In this document: one piece after another, positions 27,217 to 35,778 of the stretch
Numbering within the stretch: the stretch's first letter is position 1
Layout of the letters: every line of letters begins with the position of its first letter
Origin: Lysobacteraceae bacterium
GTDB lineage: Bacteria > Pseudomonadota > Gammaproteobacteria > Xanthomonadales > Xanthomonadaceae
NCBI GenBank assembly: GCA_023954075.1
Contig: JAMLIV010000013.1
Span: 1-64,000 of the forward strand
DNA length: 64,000 nt
Reading direction: 5' to 3'
Translations under genes and position numbers: made by a program
The notes under the pieces: generated by a model
What the model was told of the DNA's origin: nothing
What the model saw: the letters and a program-made list of their open reading frames with translations, nothing else
Database searches by the model: none

Positions 27217-27572
27217 GCACGCCTCGCCCCACCGACCTCGTGCTGCACCGTGCCGCCCGCACGCTGGAGGTCGCGTTCGATGACGGCACGCGCTTCGACC
27301 TGCCGGCCGAGTACCTGCGCGTGCATTCGCCCTCGGCCGAACTGCAGGGCCACGGGCCGGGGCAGAAGGTGCTGCTGGGCGGGCGCCGCCAGGTCGGCAT
27401 CGTGGGCATCGAGCCGGTCGGCAACTACGCCGTGCTGCTGCGCTTCTCCGACGGCCACGCCAGCGGCATCTACAGCTGGGAAACGCTGCGCGAGCTGGGC
27501 CGCGACCGGGAGGCCAACTGGGCGGCGTATCTGCGCGAGTTGGAGGCGGCGGGCCTTTCACGCGACCGCTGA
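27213..27572 (+). CDS. DUF971 domain protein
   Basis: A 119-residue protein with the DUF971 (GBBH-like N-terminal) fold signature: [20 protein letters not shown] (about 27-46), then [22 protein letters not shown] and [10 protein letters not shown]. This domain occurs at the N-terminus of gamma-butyrobetaine hydroxylase, alone in many proteobacteria, and in some iron-sulfur cluster proteins. Stand-alone function is not established. The GTG start overlaps the hslU stop by four bases, so it belongs to the hslVU transcript. Confidence 0.86.
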
Positions 27573-27618
27573 TGCCGCGCGCCTGACGTTTTCGCGTTGC
27601 TGCGGTAGATTGCCCGTC

Positions 27619-28203
27619 ATGGCCGGCGAGGCAACCCAACTTCTGCACGACTGGCGGGCCGGCAGCCTGGAGGCCCGCGATCGCCTCGTGGCCCTGCTTT
27701 ACGGCGAGCTGCGCGGCTTGGCCGTGCGCCAGTTCGGCCGCGAGCGCGCCGACCACACCCTGCAGCCGACCGCCCTGGTGAGCGAGGCCTACCAGCGTCT
27801 GGCAGCGCTCGAGCGCATCGACTGGCGCGATCGCGCGCACTTCATCGGCGTGGCCGCGCGGCTGATGCGCGAGATCCTGATCGACCACGCGCGCAGGCAC
27901 CAGGCGGAAAAGCGCGACGGCGGCCAGCGCGTGACGCTGTTCACCAACCTTCCGGCGCAGGAGGGCGCGCTGGACGCGCTGGCGCTGGAGCAGGCGCTGC
28001 AGCGGCTGGAGGCGCTGGCGCCGGACAAGGCGCGCGTGGTGGAGCTGCGCTTCTACGGCGGATTGTCGATCGAGGAAACCGCCGAGGTCATGGAGATCTC
28101 CCCGGCCACGGTGAAGCGGCACTGGCAGGCGGCGCGCGTCTGGCTGTTCGATGCGCTCGGTGCGGAGCGTTCCGGCGCCGGCGGCGGGGAGAGCGGGCCG
28201 TGA
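27619..28203 (+). CDS. ECF-type RNA polymerase sigma factor paired with a Ser/Thr kinase
   Basis: A 194-residue sigma-70 family protein of the ECF type linked to Ser/Thr kinases (TIGR02999-like). Region 2 contains LQPTALVSEAYQRL (about 48-61) where ordinary ECF factors have an acidic patch, then HFIGVAARLMREILIDHARR; region 4 is LSIEETAEVMEISPATVKRHWQ. Thr51 lies in region 2.2, the area phosphorylated in Vibrio EcfP by its partner kinase PknT, which suggests activation by the kinase encoded next. Its stop overlaps the kinase GTG (GTGA). TAGATT seven bases before the ATG may be a -10 box. Grouping as ECF43-like is from memory. Confidence 0.87.
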   Translation: MAGEATQLLHDWRAGSLEARDRLVALLYGELRGLAVRQFGRERADHTLQPTALVSEAYQRLAALERIDWRDRAHFIGVAARLMREILIDHARRHQAEKRDGGQRVTLFTNLPAQEGALDALALEQALQRLEALAPDKARVVELRFYGGLSIEETAEVMEISPATVKRHWQAARVWLFDALGAERSGAGGGESGP

Positions 28204-30581
28204 CGGTCACGCAGGTGCTGGGCGAGGACGGCGACGAGCGTCGCGCGCTCGAGGTGCTCGATCAGCTCCTCGACCTTCCGGAGCGCGAACAGGAGGCCGC
28301 GCTCGCCGCGCTTTCGCTGCCGCCGGCGCTGGCGCGGCGGGTGCGTTCCCTGCTGTCGGTGCAGGCGCGCGCGGCGGATCTTTTCGATACCGCGCCCAGC
28401 CCCTCGGCGCGCGTACACCCGGGCCTGCCGCAGCCGGACGAGCGCATCGGGGTCTACCGCATCGAGCGTCCGATCGGCGCCGGCGGCATGGGCGCGGTGT
28501 TCCTGGCCTCGCGTGACGACGGGCTGTTCGAGCAGCGCGTGGCGATCAAGCTGGTGCAGCCGATCCATCCGTTCGTCGATGCGGACTGGCAGCGCGGCGT
28601 GCTGGCGCACTTCGAGGAGGAGCGCGCCATCCTCGCCCAGCTCCAGCATCCCAACATCGTGCGCATCATCGACGGCGGCCAGACCGACGCCGGCCTGCCG
28701 TACCTGGTGATGGACTACATCGACGGCGTCGACCTGATGCGCCATTGCCGCGAGCAGCGGCTGGAGCTGGCCGACCGCATCCGCCTCTTCTGCCAGGTCT
28801 GCGAGGCGGTGCAGGAGGCGCACCGCCACCTGATCGTGCATCGCGATCTCAAGCCGGGCAACGTGCTGGTCGACGCCGGCGGCACGCCGCACCTGCTGGA
28901 TTTCGGCATCGCCAAGCTGCTCGATCCGGTGCGCGCCCAGGGCGCGCCGGAAGATGAAACCCAGGCCACCCTGCTGGGCGCGATGACGCCGGCCTACGCC
29001 AGCCCCGAGCAGCTGCGCCGACGCCCGCTCACCACCCGTTCGGACGTCTATTCGCTCGGCGTGATGCTCTACCAGATGCTGGCCGGAAAGCGCCCCTACC
29101 AGACCGATTCGCTCACGCCGGCGGAACTGGAGCGTGCGATCTGCACCACCGAGCCGCCCAGCGTCTCGCGCGCGCTGCGTGATGATGACGCGTCGCCCGG
29201 GTATCTCGAGATGCCGCGCCAGATCGCGCCGGATCTGGAGCGCATCGTCGCCAAGGCGCTGCACAAGGAACCCGGGCGGCGCTACGGCTCGGCGCAGGAG
29301 CTGGCGGACGACCTTCGCCGCTATCTGGCGGGCCAGCCGGTGCTGGCGCAGCCCGATTCGCTCGGCTACCGGATGCGCAAGTTCGTGGGGCGCCATCGCG
29401 CCGCCACCGCGACGGCGGCGGTCGCGCTGCTGCTGATCCTGGGCGCCGGCGCCACGGCCCTGGTGCAGGCGCACCGCGCGCGGCTGGCCGCGGCCGACGC
29501 GCAGGAGATCAACGCCTTCCTGATGGAAGTCCTGACCGAGTCGAGCGTCGATCACGCCGGCAGCGAGGTGGGCCTGGGCGACGTGCTGGAAGCCGCGGGC
29601 GCGAGGATCGATGCGCGCTTCGCGCAGCGACCGGAGATCGCCGCCGGCCTGCGCCACGCGCTGGGCAACAACCTGCTCAACCTCAACCGGCTCGAAGCCG
29701 CCGGCAGGCAGCTGGAGGCGGCGCTTGCCGAGGCGAAGATCGCCTTCGGCCCGTCCAGCCTGCTGGCCTGGCAGATCTCCGACAGCCTCGCGCTGCTGCG
29801 GGTGGATCAGGGCCGCTACAGCGAGGCCGCGACGCTGCTGGAAGAGGTGCTGGCCGGCGTTCGCCGCAGCGGCCAGCGCGACACCCCGTTTTTCGTGCGG
29901 GCGAGCAACAATCTCGGGTACCTCTACATGGAGCGGGAGGAATACGCGCAGGCCGAGCCGCACGTGGCCGCCGCGCTGGCCGCGATCGAGCAGGGCGGCG
30001 TGGAGATTCCCCGGGATGAATACAGCAGCCTGCTGACCAACCAGGCGCAGATCCTGCACGGACTGGATCGGCGCGAGGAGGCCGATGCGCTGTACCGGCG
30101 CGCCTACGACATCCTGCGGACGGAGTATCCCGAGGCCACCCGGGAAATGGCCATCCAGCTCAACAACCGCGCGCTGCTGCTGTCCGACATGGGGCGGCGC
30201 GAGGAGGCGCTGGAGCTGGCGCGCGAGTCGGTCGAGCTGCGCCGGCGCACCTATCGCGGCGATCACCCGATGGTCGCCTTCGGGTTGACCAACCTGGTGG
30301 GCATGGCGCTGGGAGCGGGCAACCTGGACAAGGCGCTGGCCGCGGCGGAAGAAGCCGTGGCGATGGCCGAACGGCTGGAGGACACCCGCAGCGACATCAA
30401 GGTGCTCGCCCAGGCCGCCCTGGCCCAGGCGCATCTCGCGCGCGGCGAGCCCGCGCCGGCGCGCGCCGCGCTGGCGCGCGCCAGGCGGGCCCTGGACGAG
30501 ATGCCGGAAGTCTCGCCGCGCGCCAAGACGACCCTCGACAGGCTGGAGTCCGCGCTGCGCGACCGGGAGGCGCGGGAGTGA
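28200..30581 (+). CDS. Transmembrane Ser/Thr protein kinase with TPR sensor domain
   Basis: A 793-residue protein: N-terminal helical region (1-80), Hanks-type kinase domain (about 82-360) with glycine loop GAGGMGAV, AIKL lysine, catalytic Asp216 in HRDLKPGN, DFGIAK and ASPEQ; one membrane span near 402-422; then TPR repeats to the end (about 440-793), probably outside the membrane. The kinase is translationally coupled to the upstream ECF sigma factor (GTGA overlap) and is the best candidate for its activator. The signal is unknown. The GTG start at 28200 is chosen for that overlap. Confidence 0.9.
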   Translation: MTVTQVLGEDGDERRALEVLDQLLDLPEREQEAALAALSLPPALARRVRSLLSVQARAADLFDTAPSPSARVHPGLPQPDERIGVYRIERPIGAGGMGAVFLASRDDGLFEQRVAIKLVQPIHPFVDADWQRGVLAHFEEERAILAQLQHPNIVRIIDGGQTDAGLPYLVMDYIDGVDLMRHCREQRLELADRIRLFCQVCEAVQEAHRHLIVHRDLKPGNVLVDAGGTPHLLDFGIAKLLDPVRAQGAPEDETQATLLGAMTPAYASPEQLRRRPLTTRSDVYSLGVMLYQMLAGKRPYQTDSLTPAELERAICTTEPPSVSRALRDDDASPGYLEMPRQIAPDLERIVAKALHKEPGRRYGSAQELADDLRRYLAGQPVLAQPDSLGYRMRKFVGRHRAATATAAVALLLILGAGATALVQAHRARLAAADAQEINAFLMEVLTESSVDHAGSEVGLGDVLEAAGARIDARFAQRPEIAAGLRHALGNNLLNLNRLEAAGRQLEAALAEAKIAFGPSSLLAWQISDSLALLRVDQGRYSEAATLLEEVLAGVRRSGQRDTPFFVRASNNLGYLYMEREEYAQAEPHVAAALAAIEQGGVEIPRDEYSSLLTNQAQILHGLDRREEADALYRRAYDILRTEYPEATREMAIQLNNRALLLSDMGRREEALELARESVELRRRTYRGDHPMVAFGLTNLVGMALGAGNLDKALAAAEEAVAMAERLEDTRSDIKVLAQAALAQAHLARGEPAPARAALARARRALDEMPEVSPRAKTTLDRLESALRDREARE

Positions 30582-30642
30582 GCCGGAGGCCCGGTCCGCG
30601 CCCCGCGCCGCGCCATTCGGCGGAGTTTCCCGGAGCGCGTCG

Positions 30643-31926
30643 GTGCGGGTGCTGATCACCGGCGCCTATGGCTTCATCGGCATGCACGTCGTGGCGGCGC
30701 TGCTGCGCGCCGGACACGTGCCGGTGGCCGCGGTGCGCGGTTCGCGCGCCGCCATGCCCGGCATGGACTCGGTGGCCTGCGACTTCACGCGCGACGTCGA
30801 TGCCGCGGCGTGGCGCCCGCGGCTGGCCGGGATCGACGCGGTGGTCAACTGCGCCGGCATCCTGCGGGAAGCGCGCGCGGGCGACTTCGAGCGGGTCCAC
30901 GCGACGGTGCCGCTGGCGCTGGCGCAGGCCTGCCGGGACGCCGGCGTACGCCGCCTGGTGCAGGTATCCGCGCTGGGCGATCCGCGCGACGCCGAGTTTG
31001 TCGCCTCCAAGCACCGGGGCGACGAAGCCATCCTGCGCAGCGGCATCGACGCGGTGGTGCTGCGCCCCTCGGTGGTCTATTCCACGCGCGGTTCCTACGG
31101 CGGCACCACGCTGCTGCGCGGCCTTGCGGCGCTGCCGCTGATCCCGATTCCCGGGCGCGGCGAGACGCGGCTGCAGCCGCTGGATGCCGAGGACCTGGCA
31201 GCCGCGGTGCTCGCCGCGCTGGAGCGTCCCGAGGCGGCCGGCCAGCGCCTGGAGCTGGGCGGCCCGGAGGCGATCACGCTGCGCCGCTACCTCGGCCTGT
31301 GGCGGCGCTGGCTGGGAATGGGCGAGGCGCGATTCATCGCGGTTCCGCGCGCGCTGGCGCGGCTCGGCGCGCGGCTGGGCGAAGCGTTCGGGCGCGGGCC
31401 GCTGGGCATGACGATGTGGCGCATGCTGGAGCGCGGCAGCGTGGTTTCGGATGCGTCGCTGTCGCATAGCCGGGCGGTGCTGGGGTGGAACCCCGCGCCA
31501 CTGGAAGTGGCGCTTGCGCGCGGCGCGGCCAGCAGCGCGGACCGCTGGCAGGCGCGAACCGTGTTCCTGCGGCCGCTCCTGCACGCGGCGCTGGCGCTCA
31601 CCTTTCTCGCCTCGGGCGCGGTCGGCCTGATGACGCCCGTGGCGGCGGTGGAGTCGCTGTTCGAAGCCGGCGGGCTGCCGCAATCCTGGGCCGGTCCGCT
31701 CGCGCTGGGCGGAAGCCTTGCCGACGTCGCGCTGGGCCTTTGGCTCCTTCTCGCGCGCCGCCCGCGCCGCCCGCTGGCCGCGATGGCCGCGCTCGTGGTC
31801 GGCTACACCGTCTGCATCGGCGCGCTGCTGCCGGGCGTCTGGCTGGACCCGTTCGGGGGGCTTCTGAAGAACATCGTGGTCCTGGTCGCCATCGCGATCG
31901 CCGCGGCGGGGGCGGAGCGGCAGTAG
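30643..31926 (+). CDS. NAD(P)-binding SDR/epimerase-like protein fused to a DoxX-like membrane domain
   Basis: A 427-residue two-part protein. Residues 1-290 are an atypical short-chain dehydrogenase with the GAYGFIGMHV nucleotide-binding loop, NCAGIL and an LRPSVVY segment; the usual YxxxK is not clear (SKHRGDEA occupies the place), as in NDUFA9-like SDRs. Residues about 305-425 hold four hydrophobic spans resembling the DoxX-like family. The fusion suggests a membrane-tethered redox role, substrate unknown. The start is GTG at 30643. The stop TAG shares its last base with the GTG of the DUF2269 gene, so they form an operon. It is not OleD. Confidence 0.82.
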   Translation: MRVLITGAYGFIGMHVVAALLRAGHVPVAAVRGSRAAMPGMDSVACDFTRDVDAAAWRPRLAGIDAVVNCAGILREARAGDFERVHATVPLALAQACRDAGVRRLVQVSALGDPRDAEFVASKHRGDEAILRSGIDAVVLRPSVVYSTRGSYGGTTLLRGLAALPLIPIPGRGETRLQPLDAEDLAAAVLAALERPEAAGQRLELGGPEAITLRRYLGLWRRWLGMGEARFIAVPRALARLGARLGEAFGRGPLGMTMWRMLERGSVVSDASLSHSRAVLGWNPAPLEVALARGAASSADRWQARTVFLRPLLHAALALTFLASGAVGLMTPVAAVESLFEAGGLPQSWAGPLALGGSLADVALGLWLLLARRPRRPLAAMAALVVGYTVCIGALLPGVWLDPFGGLLKNIVVLVAIAIAAAGAERQ

Positions 31927-32390
31927 TGGAGTTCCTGCTCGTCAAGACGTTGCACATCCTCTCCTCCACGGTGCTGTTCGGCACCGGGCTGGGCACGGCC
32001 TTCTTCCAGTGGATGGCGTACCGGCGCGGCGAGGTGGCGGCGATCGCGGTCACGGCGCGCCACGTGGTGCTGGCCGACTGGCTGTTCACCACTCCGGCCA
32101 TCATCGTCCAGCCGCTGACCGGCTTCTGGCTCCTGCACCTGATGGGGCTTTCCTGGGGCGCATCGTGGATCCGGCTCTCGCTCGGGCTCTACGCGCTGGC
32201 CGGCGCGTGCTGGCTGCCGGTGGTCTGGATCCAGTATCGGCTGCGCGCCCTGGCCGAGGCCGCGGACGCCGCCGGCGCGCCGCTTCCGCCGTCCTACCAT
32301 CGCCTGATGCGTCTGTGGTTCGCGCTGGGCTGGCCGGCGTTCGCGGGCCTGGTGGCGGTGTTCTGGCTGATGGTGGCCAAGCCGGGGTGA
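31926..32390 (+). CDS. DUF2269 family membrane protein
   Basis: A 154-residue membrane protein of the DUF2269 family with four hydrophobic spans (about 5-28, 45-72, 82-103, 132-150) and the family opening EFLLVKTLHILSSTVLFG. It has HxxxxD-type residues suited to a haem or quinone site but this is not established. The GTG start at 31926 overlaps the preceding SDR-DoxX stop by one base, and the association of DUF2269 with DoxX-type SDR proteins recurs in proteobacteria to my knowledge. Confidence 0.84.
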   Translation: MEFLLVKTLHILSSTVLFGTGLGTAFFQWMAYRRGEVAAIAVTARHVVLADWLFTTPAIIVQPLTGFWLLHLMGLSWGASWIRLSLGLYALAGACWLPVVWIQYRLRALAEAADAAGAPLPPSYHRLMRLWFALGWPAFAGLVAVFWLMVAKPG

Positions 32391-32395
32391 CTGGA

Positions 32396-32599
32396 ATGCG
32401 TACGCGTAACGCCATCAAGTTCCGGCGGCAGGCCGCATTGCTCGCTGGCGCGCTTGCGTTGGCCGGCCTTCTTTTCAGCGTGTTCGACGGTTCTGAGGGA
32501 GGGAAGGGGCGCCAAGACGGTGCAGAATCCGGTGTCCGCCAGGAGGGCGGCCAATGGACGAACCCGCGCCTGGACAGGACATACCGTTGGCAGGGGTGA
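32396..32599 (+). CDS. Small single-span membrane protein
   Basis: A 67-residue frame with a basic start and one hydrophobic span (RRQAALLAGALALAGLLF, about 10-27), then a polar, low-complexity tail. No family is recognised. Its stop TGA overlaps a GTG at 32596 that opens the next frame (GTGA). It may be a genuine small gene coupled to the next one, or the displaced N-terminal anchor of that gene after a frameshift, because a signal anchor is what the downstream protein lacks. Confidence 0.45.
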   Translation: MRTRNAIKFRRQAALLAGALALAGLLFSVFDGSEGGKGRQDGAESGVRQEGGQWTNPRLDRTYRWQG

Positions 32600-34368
32600 G
32601 CATCGATCGCTCCGTTGATCCGACTGCGGTGCGCCCGCCGCTACCCATGCCGGAAGCCGCGCTGCCGCTGGTCGAACAGATGGATGCGCTGGAGCGGCTC
32701 GCGCAGGCAGGTGATCCGGACGCGGCGTGCCGCCTGTTCGTCGGGACGCGGCGCTGCCGGATGGTCGAACAGCGCCTGCGCCGCGCCGAACAGATGCAGG
32801 CGCATCTGGAGCGTGGGGAGGCGCCCCGGATCAGCGAAGACATGGCCGTGCTGTCGATCGCCAACGCGCTGGAGCAAACCCGCGCCCTGGCGTCGTGGTG
32901 TGAAGGCGCCGACCCGGCGCGCTTTCCCGACGCGGACGCCTTCGCCGAACGCGCCTTCAGCCGCATGAGCTCGGCGCAGAAGGTGCTGCTCGTGATGTCG
33001 CGACAGGACGGCAGCATCGCCAGGATGCCGCGACATTTCGGTTCGCCGGGCGGCCTTGGCGGCAGCACCGGATTCATCTACCCGCAGTTCCTGTCGGACC
33101 ACGGGCGCGCCGCTCTCGAAGAGGGCGTCCGGCAGGCCAACCCGCTGGCGCTGGAAGGCATGATCATGCTTCACAGCCCGGCGTGGATTTCCGGCGGCGA
33201 GGAGACGCGCCGCCTGTCCATGCCCGACCGCAGGCGGTTCGCGCGCTACGCGCTGCTGATGACCCGCGTATTCGGTGAGGACGAGGTGGGCCCGGCGGTG
33301 GGTGGCGTTCTTGCCCGCAGCCTTGCGTCCATGGGAGCGGACCAGCGGGTGGAGGCGGAGCGGTGGGCCGATCGCGAGGCCGCGCGCTGGTGGGCGCGGG
33401 CGTCGAACGGGATGGCGCCGGCCGAAGGCGGTGAATCGCAGGGGGAATCGCACGCGGCTGCGAGAGCCTTCCCTGAGGACCGCGGGCGGTTCGAGGGCGC
33501 GCCTTGCGATGAACCGCCTCGCGCCGTCTCGCGCCGGGTTGGATGCCCCACGAAAAAGCCCCGCCCGGCGAGGCCAGGGCGGGGCAATCTCTGCTGCGGA
33601 TCGTCAGCCGCGTTTGCGGTAGGGCGCGAGGCTCGAGATGAGGCCGTCGAGCTTGCCCGACAGGGCGGACTGGGCCTGCGAGTCGGCGTTGAGGGTGGTG
33701 AACTGCACTTTTTCGCTGAGGCCGCCGCCGATCGAGCTGCGGTCCGAGGTGCGGTAGGCGCGCACGGTGAGGGTGGCAGTGTAAAGCTCCGAGGTCCGGC
33801 CGTAGTAGCTGAGCTGCTGCGAGCCGACCGGCTCGGCGCGCACCACCACGGCCACGGTGGCCGAACGGCGCAGTGCGTTCAGCGCGCTGGCGAGGTCGCT
33901 GCCGCCCACGCCGAGCACCTCGGCGTCGACCAGGTCGAAGCCGGCGGCGGCAAGGCGGTTTTCGATGCGGCTGCGCGCCGGGCCGGAAATGGCCGAATCG
34001 CCCAGCGCGATCACCGCCACGCGCTGCGGGACGGGTGGTGCCACCGGGCGCGGTGCCGCGCTGGCCACGGTTTGCGTCTTGGGCGCGACGGGCGCGGCTG
34101 TCGCCGGCACGGTGGTTGTCCCGCCTTCCCCCGGAGAAGGTGTCGCGGCGACGGATGCCGCAGTAGCCGGGACCGTCGCCAAGACCGCCGGCGCAGCGCT
34201 GGCGGTCGCCATGGGTGCCGGTACGGCTTCCACTTCGATCACGGTCGAGGCGGTGGCGGCCTGATCCTGGAGTACGACCTGGGCGGGCATCTTCGGGTCA
34301 GCCGCCGCCACCGCTGCAGCCTCGGCGGCCAATGCGGCGGAGGCGTTCGCCGCGGCCTCATCGGATGA
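32596..34368 (+). CDS. Uncharacterised protein with a run-on reading frame
   Basis: The frame begins at GTG 32596 (overlapping the previous stop) or ATG 32554. The first 280 residues look like a real helical protein, with LERLAQAGDPDAACRLFVG near the start and three cysteines in that part, a Sel1-like beginning and a region containing RMPRHFGSPGGLGGSTGFIY. No family is recognised. After about residue 290 the frame runs through the terminator of the opposite kinase gene (33553-33585) and then 765 bases antisense to it, which cannot be functional protein. A stop, TGA 33432-33434, is available in another frame, so a one-base change near 33400 probably removed the natural end. Confidence 0.5.
   Translation: MSIDRSVDPTAVRPPLPMPEAALPLVEQMDALERLAQAGDPDAACRLFVGTRRCRMVEQRLRRAEQMQAHLERGEAPRISEDMAVLSIANALEQTRALASWCEGADPARFPDADAFAERAFSRMSSAQKVLLVMSRQDGSIARMPRHFGSPGGLGGSTGFIYPQFLSDHGRAALEEGVRQANPLALEGMIMLHSPAWISGGEETRRLSMPDRRRFARYALLMTRVFGEDEVGPAVGGVLARSLASMGADQRVEAERWADREAARWWARASNGMAPAEGGESQGESHAAARAFPEDRGRFEGAPCDEPPRAVSRRVGCPTKKPRPARPGRGNLCCGSSAAFAVGREARDEAVELARQGGLGLRVGVEGGELHFFAEAAADRAAVRGAVGAHGEGGSVKLRGPAVVAELLRADRLGAHHHGHGGRTAQCVQRAGEVAAAHAEHLGVDQVEAGGGKAVFDAAARRAGNGRIAQRDHRHALRDGWCHRARCRAGHGLRLGRDGRGCRRHGGCPAFPRRRCRGDGCRSSRDRRQDRRRSAGGRHGCRYGFHFDHGRGGGGLILEYDLGGHLRVSRRHRCSLGGQCGGGVRRGLIG
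33553..33585 (-). terminator. Intrinsic terminator of the minus-strand Ser/Thr kinase
   Basis: On the minus strand GCCCCGCCC (33585-33577) pairs with GGGCGGGGC (33566-33558) around a ten-base loop, followed by TTTTT (33557-33553). It lies just after the stop of the kinase gene and is the clearest intrinsic terminator in the middle of the window. Confidence 0.9.
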
Positions 34369-35628
34369 CGTGGGCGCGGCATCGGCCGCCAGACTGGTGC
34401 CGATCGGGTTGCTGGCCTTGCCGGTGTTGCGGCCCGCATCGTAGGCGCCTTCCGTGCGGCCGGCGAAGCCGTCGCCGAAGCCGCGCACGAAATCCACGAT
34501 CTGGCCGCGGAAGGCGAACGCGCCGCCGGCGACGGACAGCACGAGAACGGCGGCGATCGCGAGCGGGATCCAGGCCGAGCTGCGCTGCGGCACCGGACGC
34601 TCCAGCACCGAGGGCCGGGCCTGCGCGCTGGGCGCGGTTGCGCGTTCGGGCATGGCCGGGGCGGGCTGCGCCGGCGTTGCGCCCGAGCGGACCACCGGCG
34701 GAGGCGTCACCTTGCGCGCGGTGGACCTGGGCGCGGGCGTGCCGATGACGGTCGCGGCATCGGGGACGAGGGCCGGACGCGCGAGCTTGACGGTGCCGCC
34801 GCGCGCCATCAGCGGATGCGCCTCGAGCGCCGCGGCCAGGTCGTGGCAGCTCTGGAAGCGCTGCTCGGGCTCCTTGGCGACCATGCGCGCGAGGATCGCC
34901 GCGGTCTGGACGTCGACCTCGCCGTTGAGCTCCTGGATGTTCGGAATCTCGGCCTTGACCACTTCCAGCATCAGGCCCAGCGGGCTTTCATCGCTGAACG
35001 GGGTGCGCCCGCTGAGCATCTCGAACATCACGATGCCGAGCGAAAAGATGTCCGAGCGCTGGTCGATCGGCTTGCCCAGGCACACTTCCGGCGAGAGGTA
35101 GCCCGGCGTGCCGACGAACTCGCCGGTGGTGGTGAGCTTCTTCGAGACATCCTTGGTGGCCAGCGCGATGCCGAAGTCGGCGATCTTGACCTGGCCGCGG
35201 TCGCTCAGCATCAGGTTGCCGGGCTTGATGTCGCGGTGGATCACTCCGCGGTCGTGCGCGGTGGCCAGGCCCTGCGCGGTCTGGTGCAGGATGCGCAGGG
35301 TGTTCTCCACGCCGATCTTGCCGTCGCGCTTGAGGATGGCCGAGAGCGACTCGCCCTCGACGAATTCCATCGCGAAGAACGGCTGCGAGGTCGCCTCGTC
35401 GGTGCCGATGTAGAAGATCTGGATGATGTGCGGGTCCGACAGGGCCGCCATCGAGCGCGCCTCGCGCAGGAAGCGTTCGACCAGCTGCGGGTCGTGCGCG
35501 AGCGAGGGCGAAAGCTCCTTGATCGCGACGTGGCGGTTGAGCGCCGGCTCGAAGGCGCGGTACACCACGCCCATGCCGCCGCGGCCGATCTCCGATTCGA
35601 TCTCGTAATGCCCCAGGTGCGTCTTCAT
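33604..35628 (-). CDS. Transmembrane Ser/Thr protein kinase
   Basis: A 674-residue protein. The kinase domain (about 8-265) has GRGGMGVV, AIKEL, HRDIKPGN, DFGIAL and the activation segment ending LSPEV. A proline/alanine-rich linker precedes a single span near 352-374. A second, very Ala/Thr/Pro-rich linker (about 400-530) leads to a compact C-terminal domain (about 532-674) opening RVAVIALGDS, which looks like a periplasmic CsgG/FlgT-type sensor fold; that comparison is tentative. Kinase and C-terminal domain are on opposite sides of the membrane. No sigma factor or phosphatase is adjacent. A strong terminator follows. Confidence 0.9.
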   Translation of the reverse strand: MKTHLGHYEIESEIGRGGMGVVYRAFEPALNRHVAIKELSPSLAHDPQLVERFLREARSMAALSDPHIIQIFYIGTDEATSQPFFAMEFVEGESLSAILKRDGKIGVENTLRILHQTAQGLATAHDRGVIHRDIKPGNLMLSDRGQVKIADFGIALATKDVSKKLTTTGEFVGTPGYLSPEVCLGKPIDQRSDIFSLGIVMFEMLSGRTPFSDESPLGLMLEVVKAEIPNIQELNGEVDVQTAAILARMVAKEPEQRFQSCHDLAAALEAHPLMARGGTVKLARPALVPDAATVIGTPAPRSTARKVTPPPVVRSGATPAQPAPAMPERATAPSAQARPSVLERPVPQRSSAWIPLAIAAVLVLSVAGGAFAFRGQIVDFVRGFGDGFAGRTEGAYDAGRNTGKASNPIGTSLAADAAPTSSDEAAANASAALAAEAAAVAAADPKMPAQVVLQDQAATASTVIEVEAVPAPMATASAAPAVLATVPATAASVAATPSPGEGGTTTVPATAAPVAPKTQTVASAAPRPVAPPVPQRVAVIALGDSAISGPARSRIENRLAAAGFDLVDAEVLGVGGSDLASALNALRRSATVAVVVRAEPVGSQQLSYYGRTSELYTATLTVRAYRTSDRSSIGGGLSEKVQFTTLNADSQAQSALSGKLDGLISSLAPYRKRG

Positions 35629-35778
35629 GCTCGCCTCGACTGTCTGTTCCGGTTCGCCGCCCGTCCATCATCCTAGCACTCGCCCCGAGGCGGTCCATGG
35701 CTTGCGGCGGCTCTTGCAGGGGAGTACGGCGGATGGCGGGAAAATCTGACGCCGGCGGGCGCCCGGTTCAGCGGTCGT

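Noticed and set aside
30643..31926. SDR considered as the missing OleD partner of OleA
   Set aside because: It has a C-terminal DoxX-like membrane domain, no clear YxxxK, and lies 25 kb away. It fits NDUFA9-like SDRs better.
34120..34150. TPSPGEGG in the kinase linker as another in-frame palindromic repeat
   Set aside because: The DNA lacks the paired CCCTCTCCC/GGGAGAGGG arms; the similarity is only in a few residues within an Ala/Thr/Pro-rich linker.
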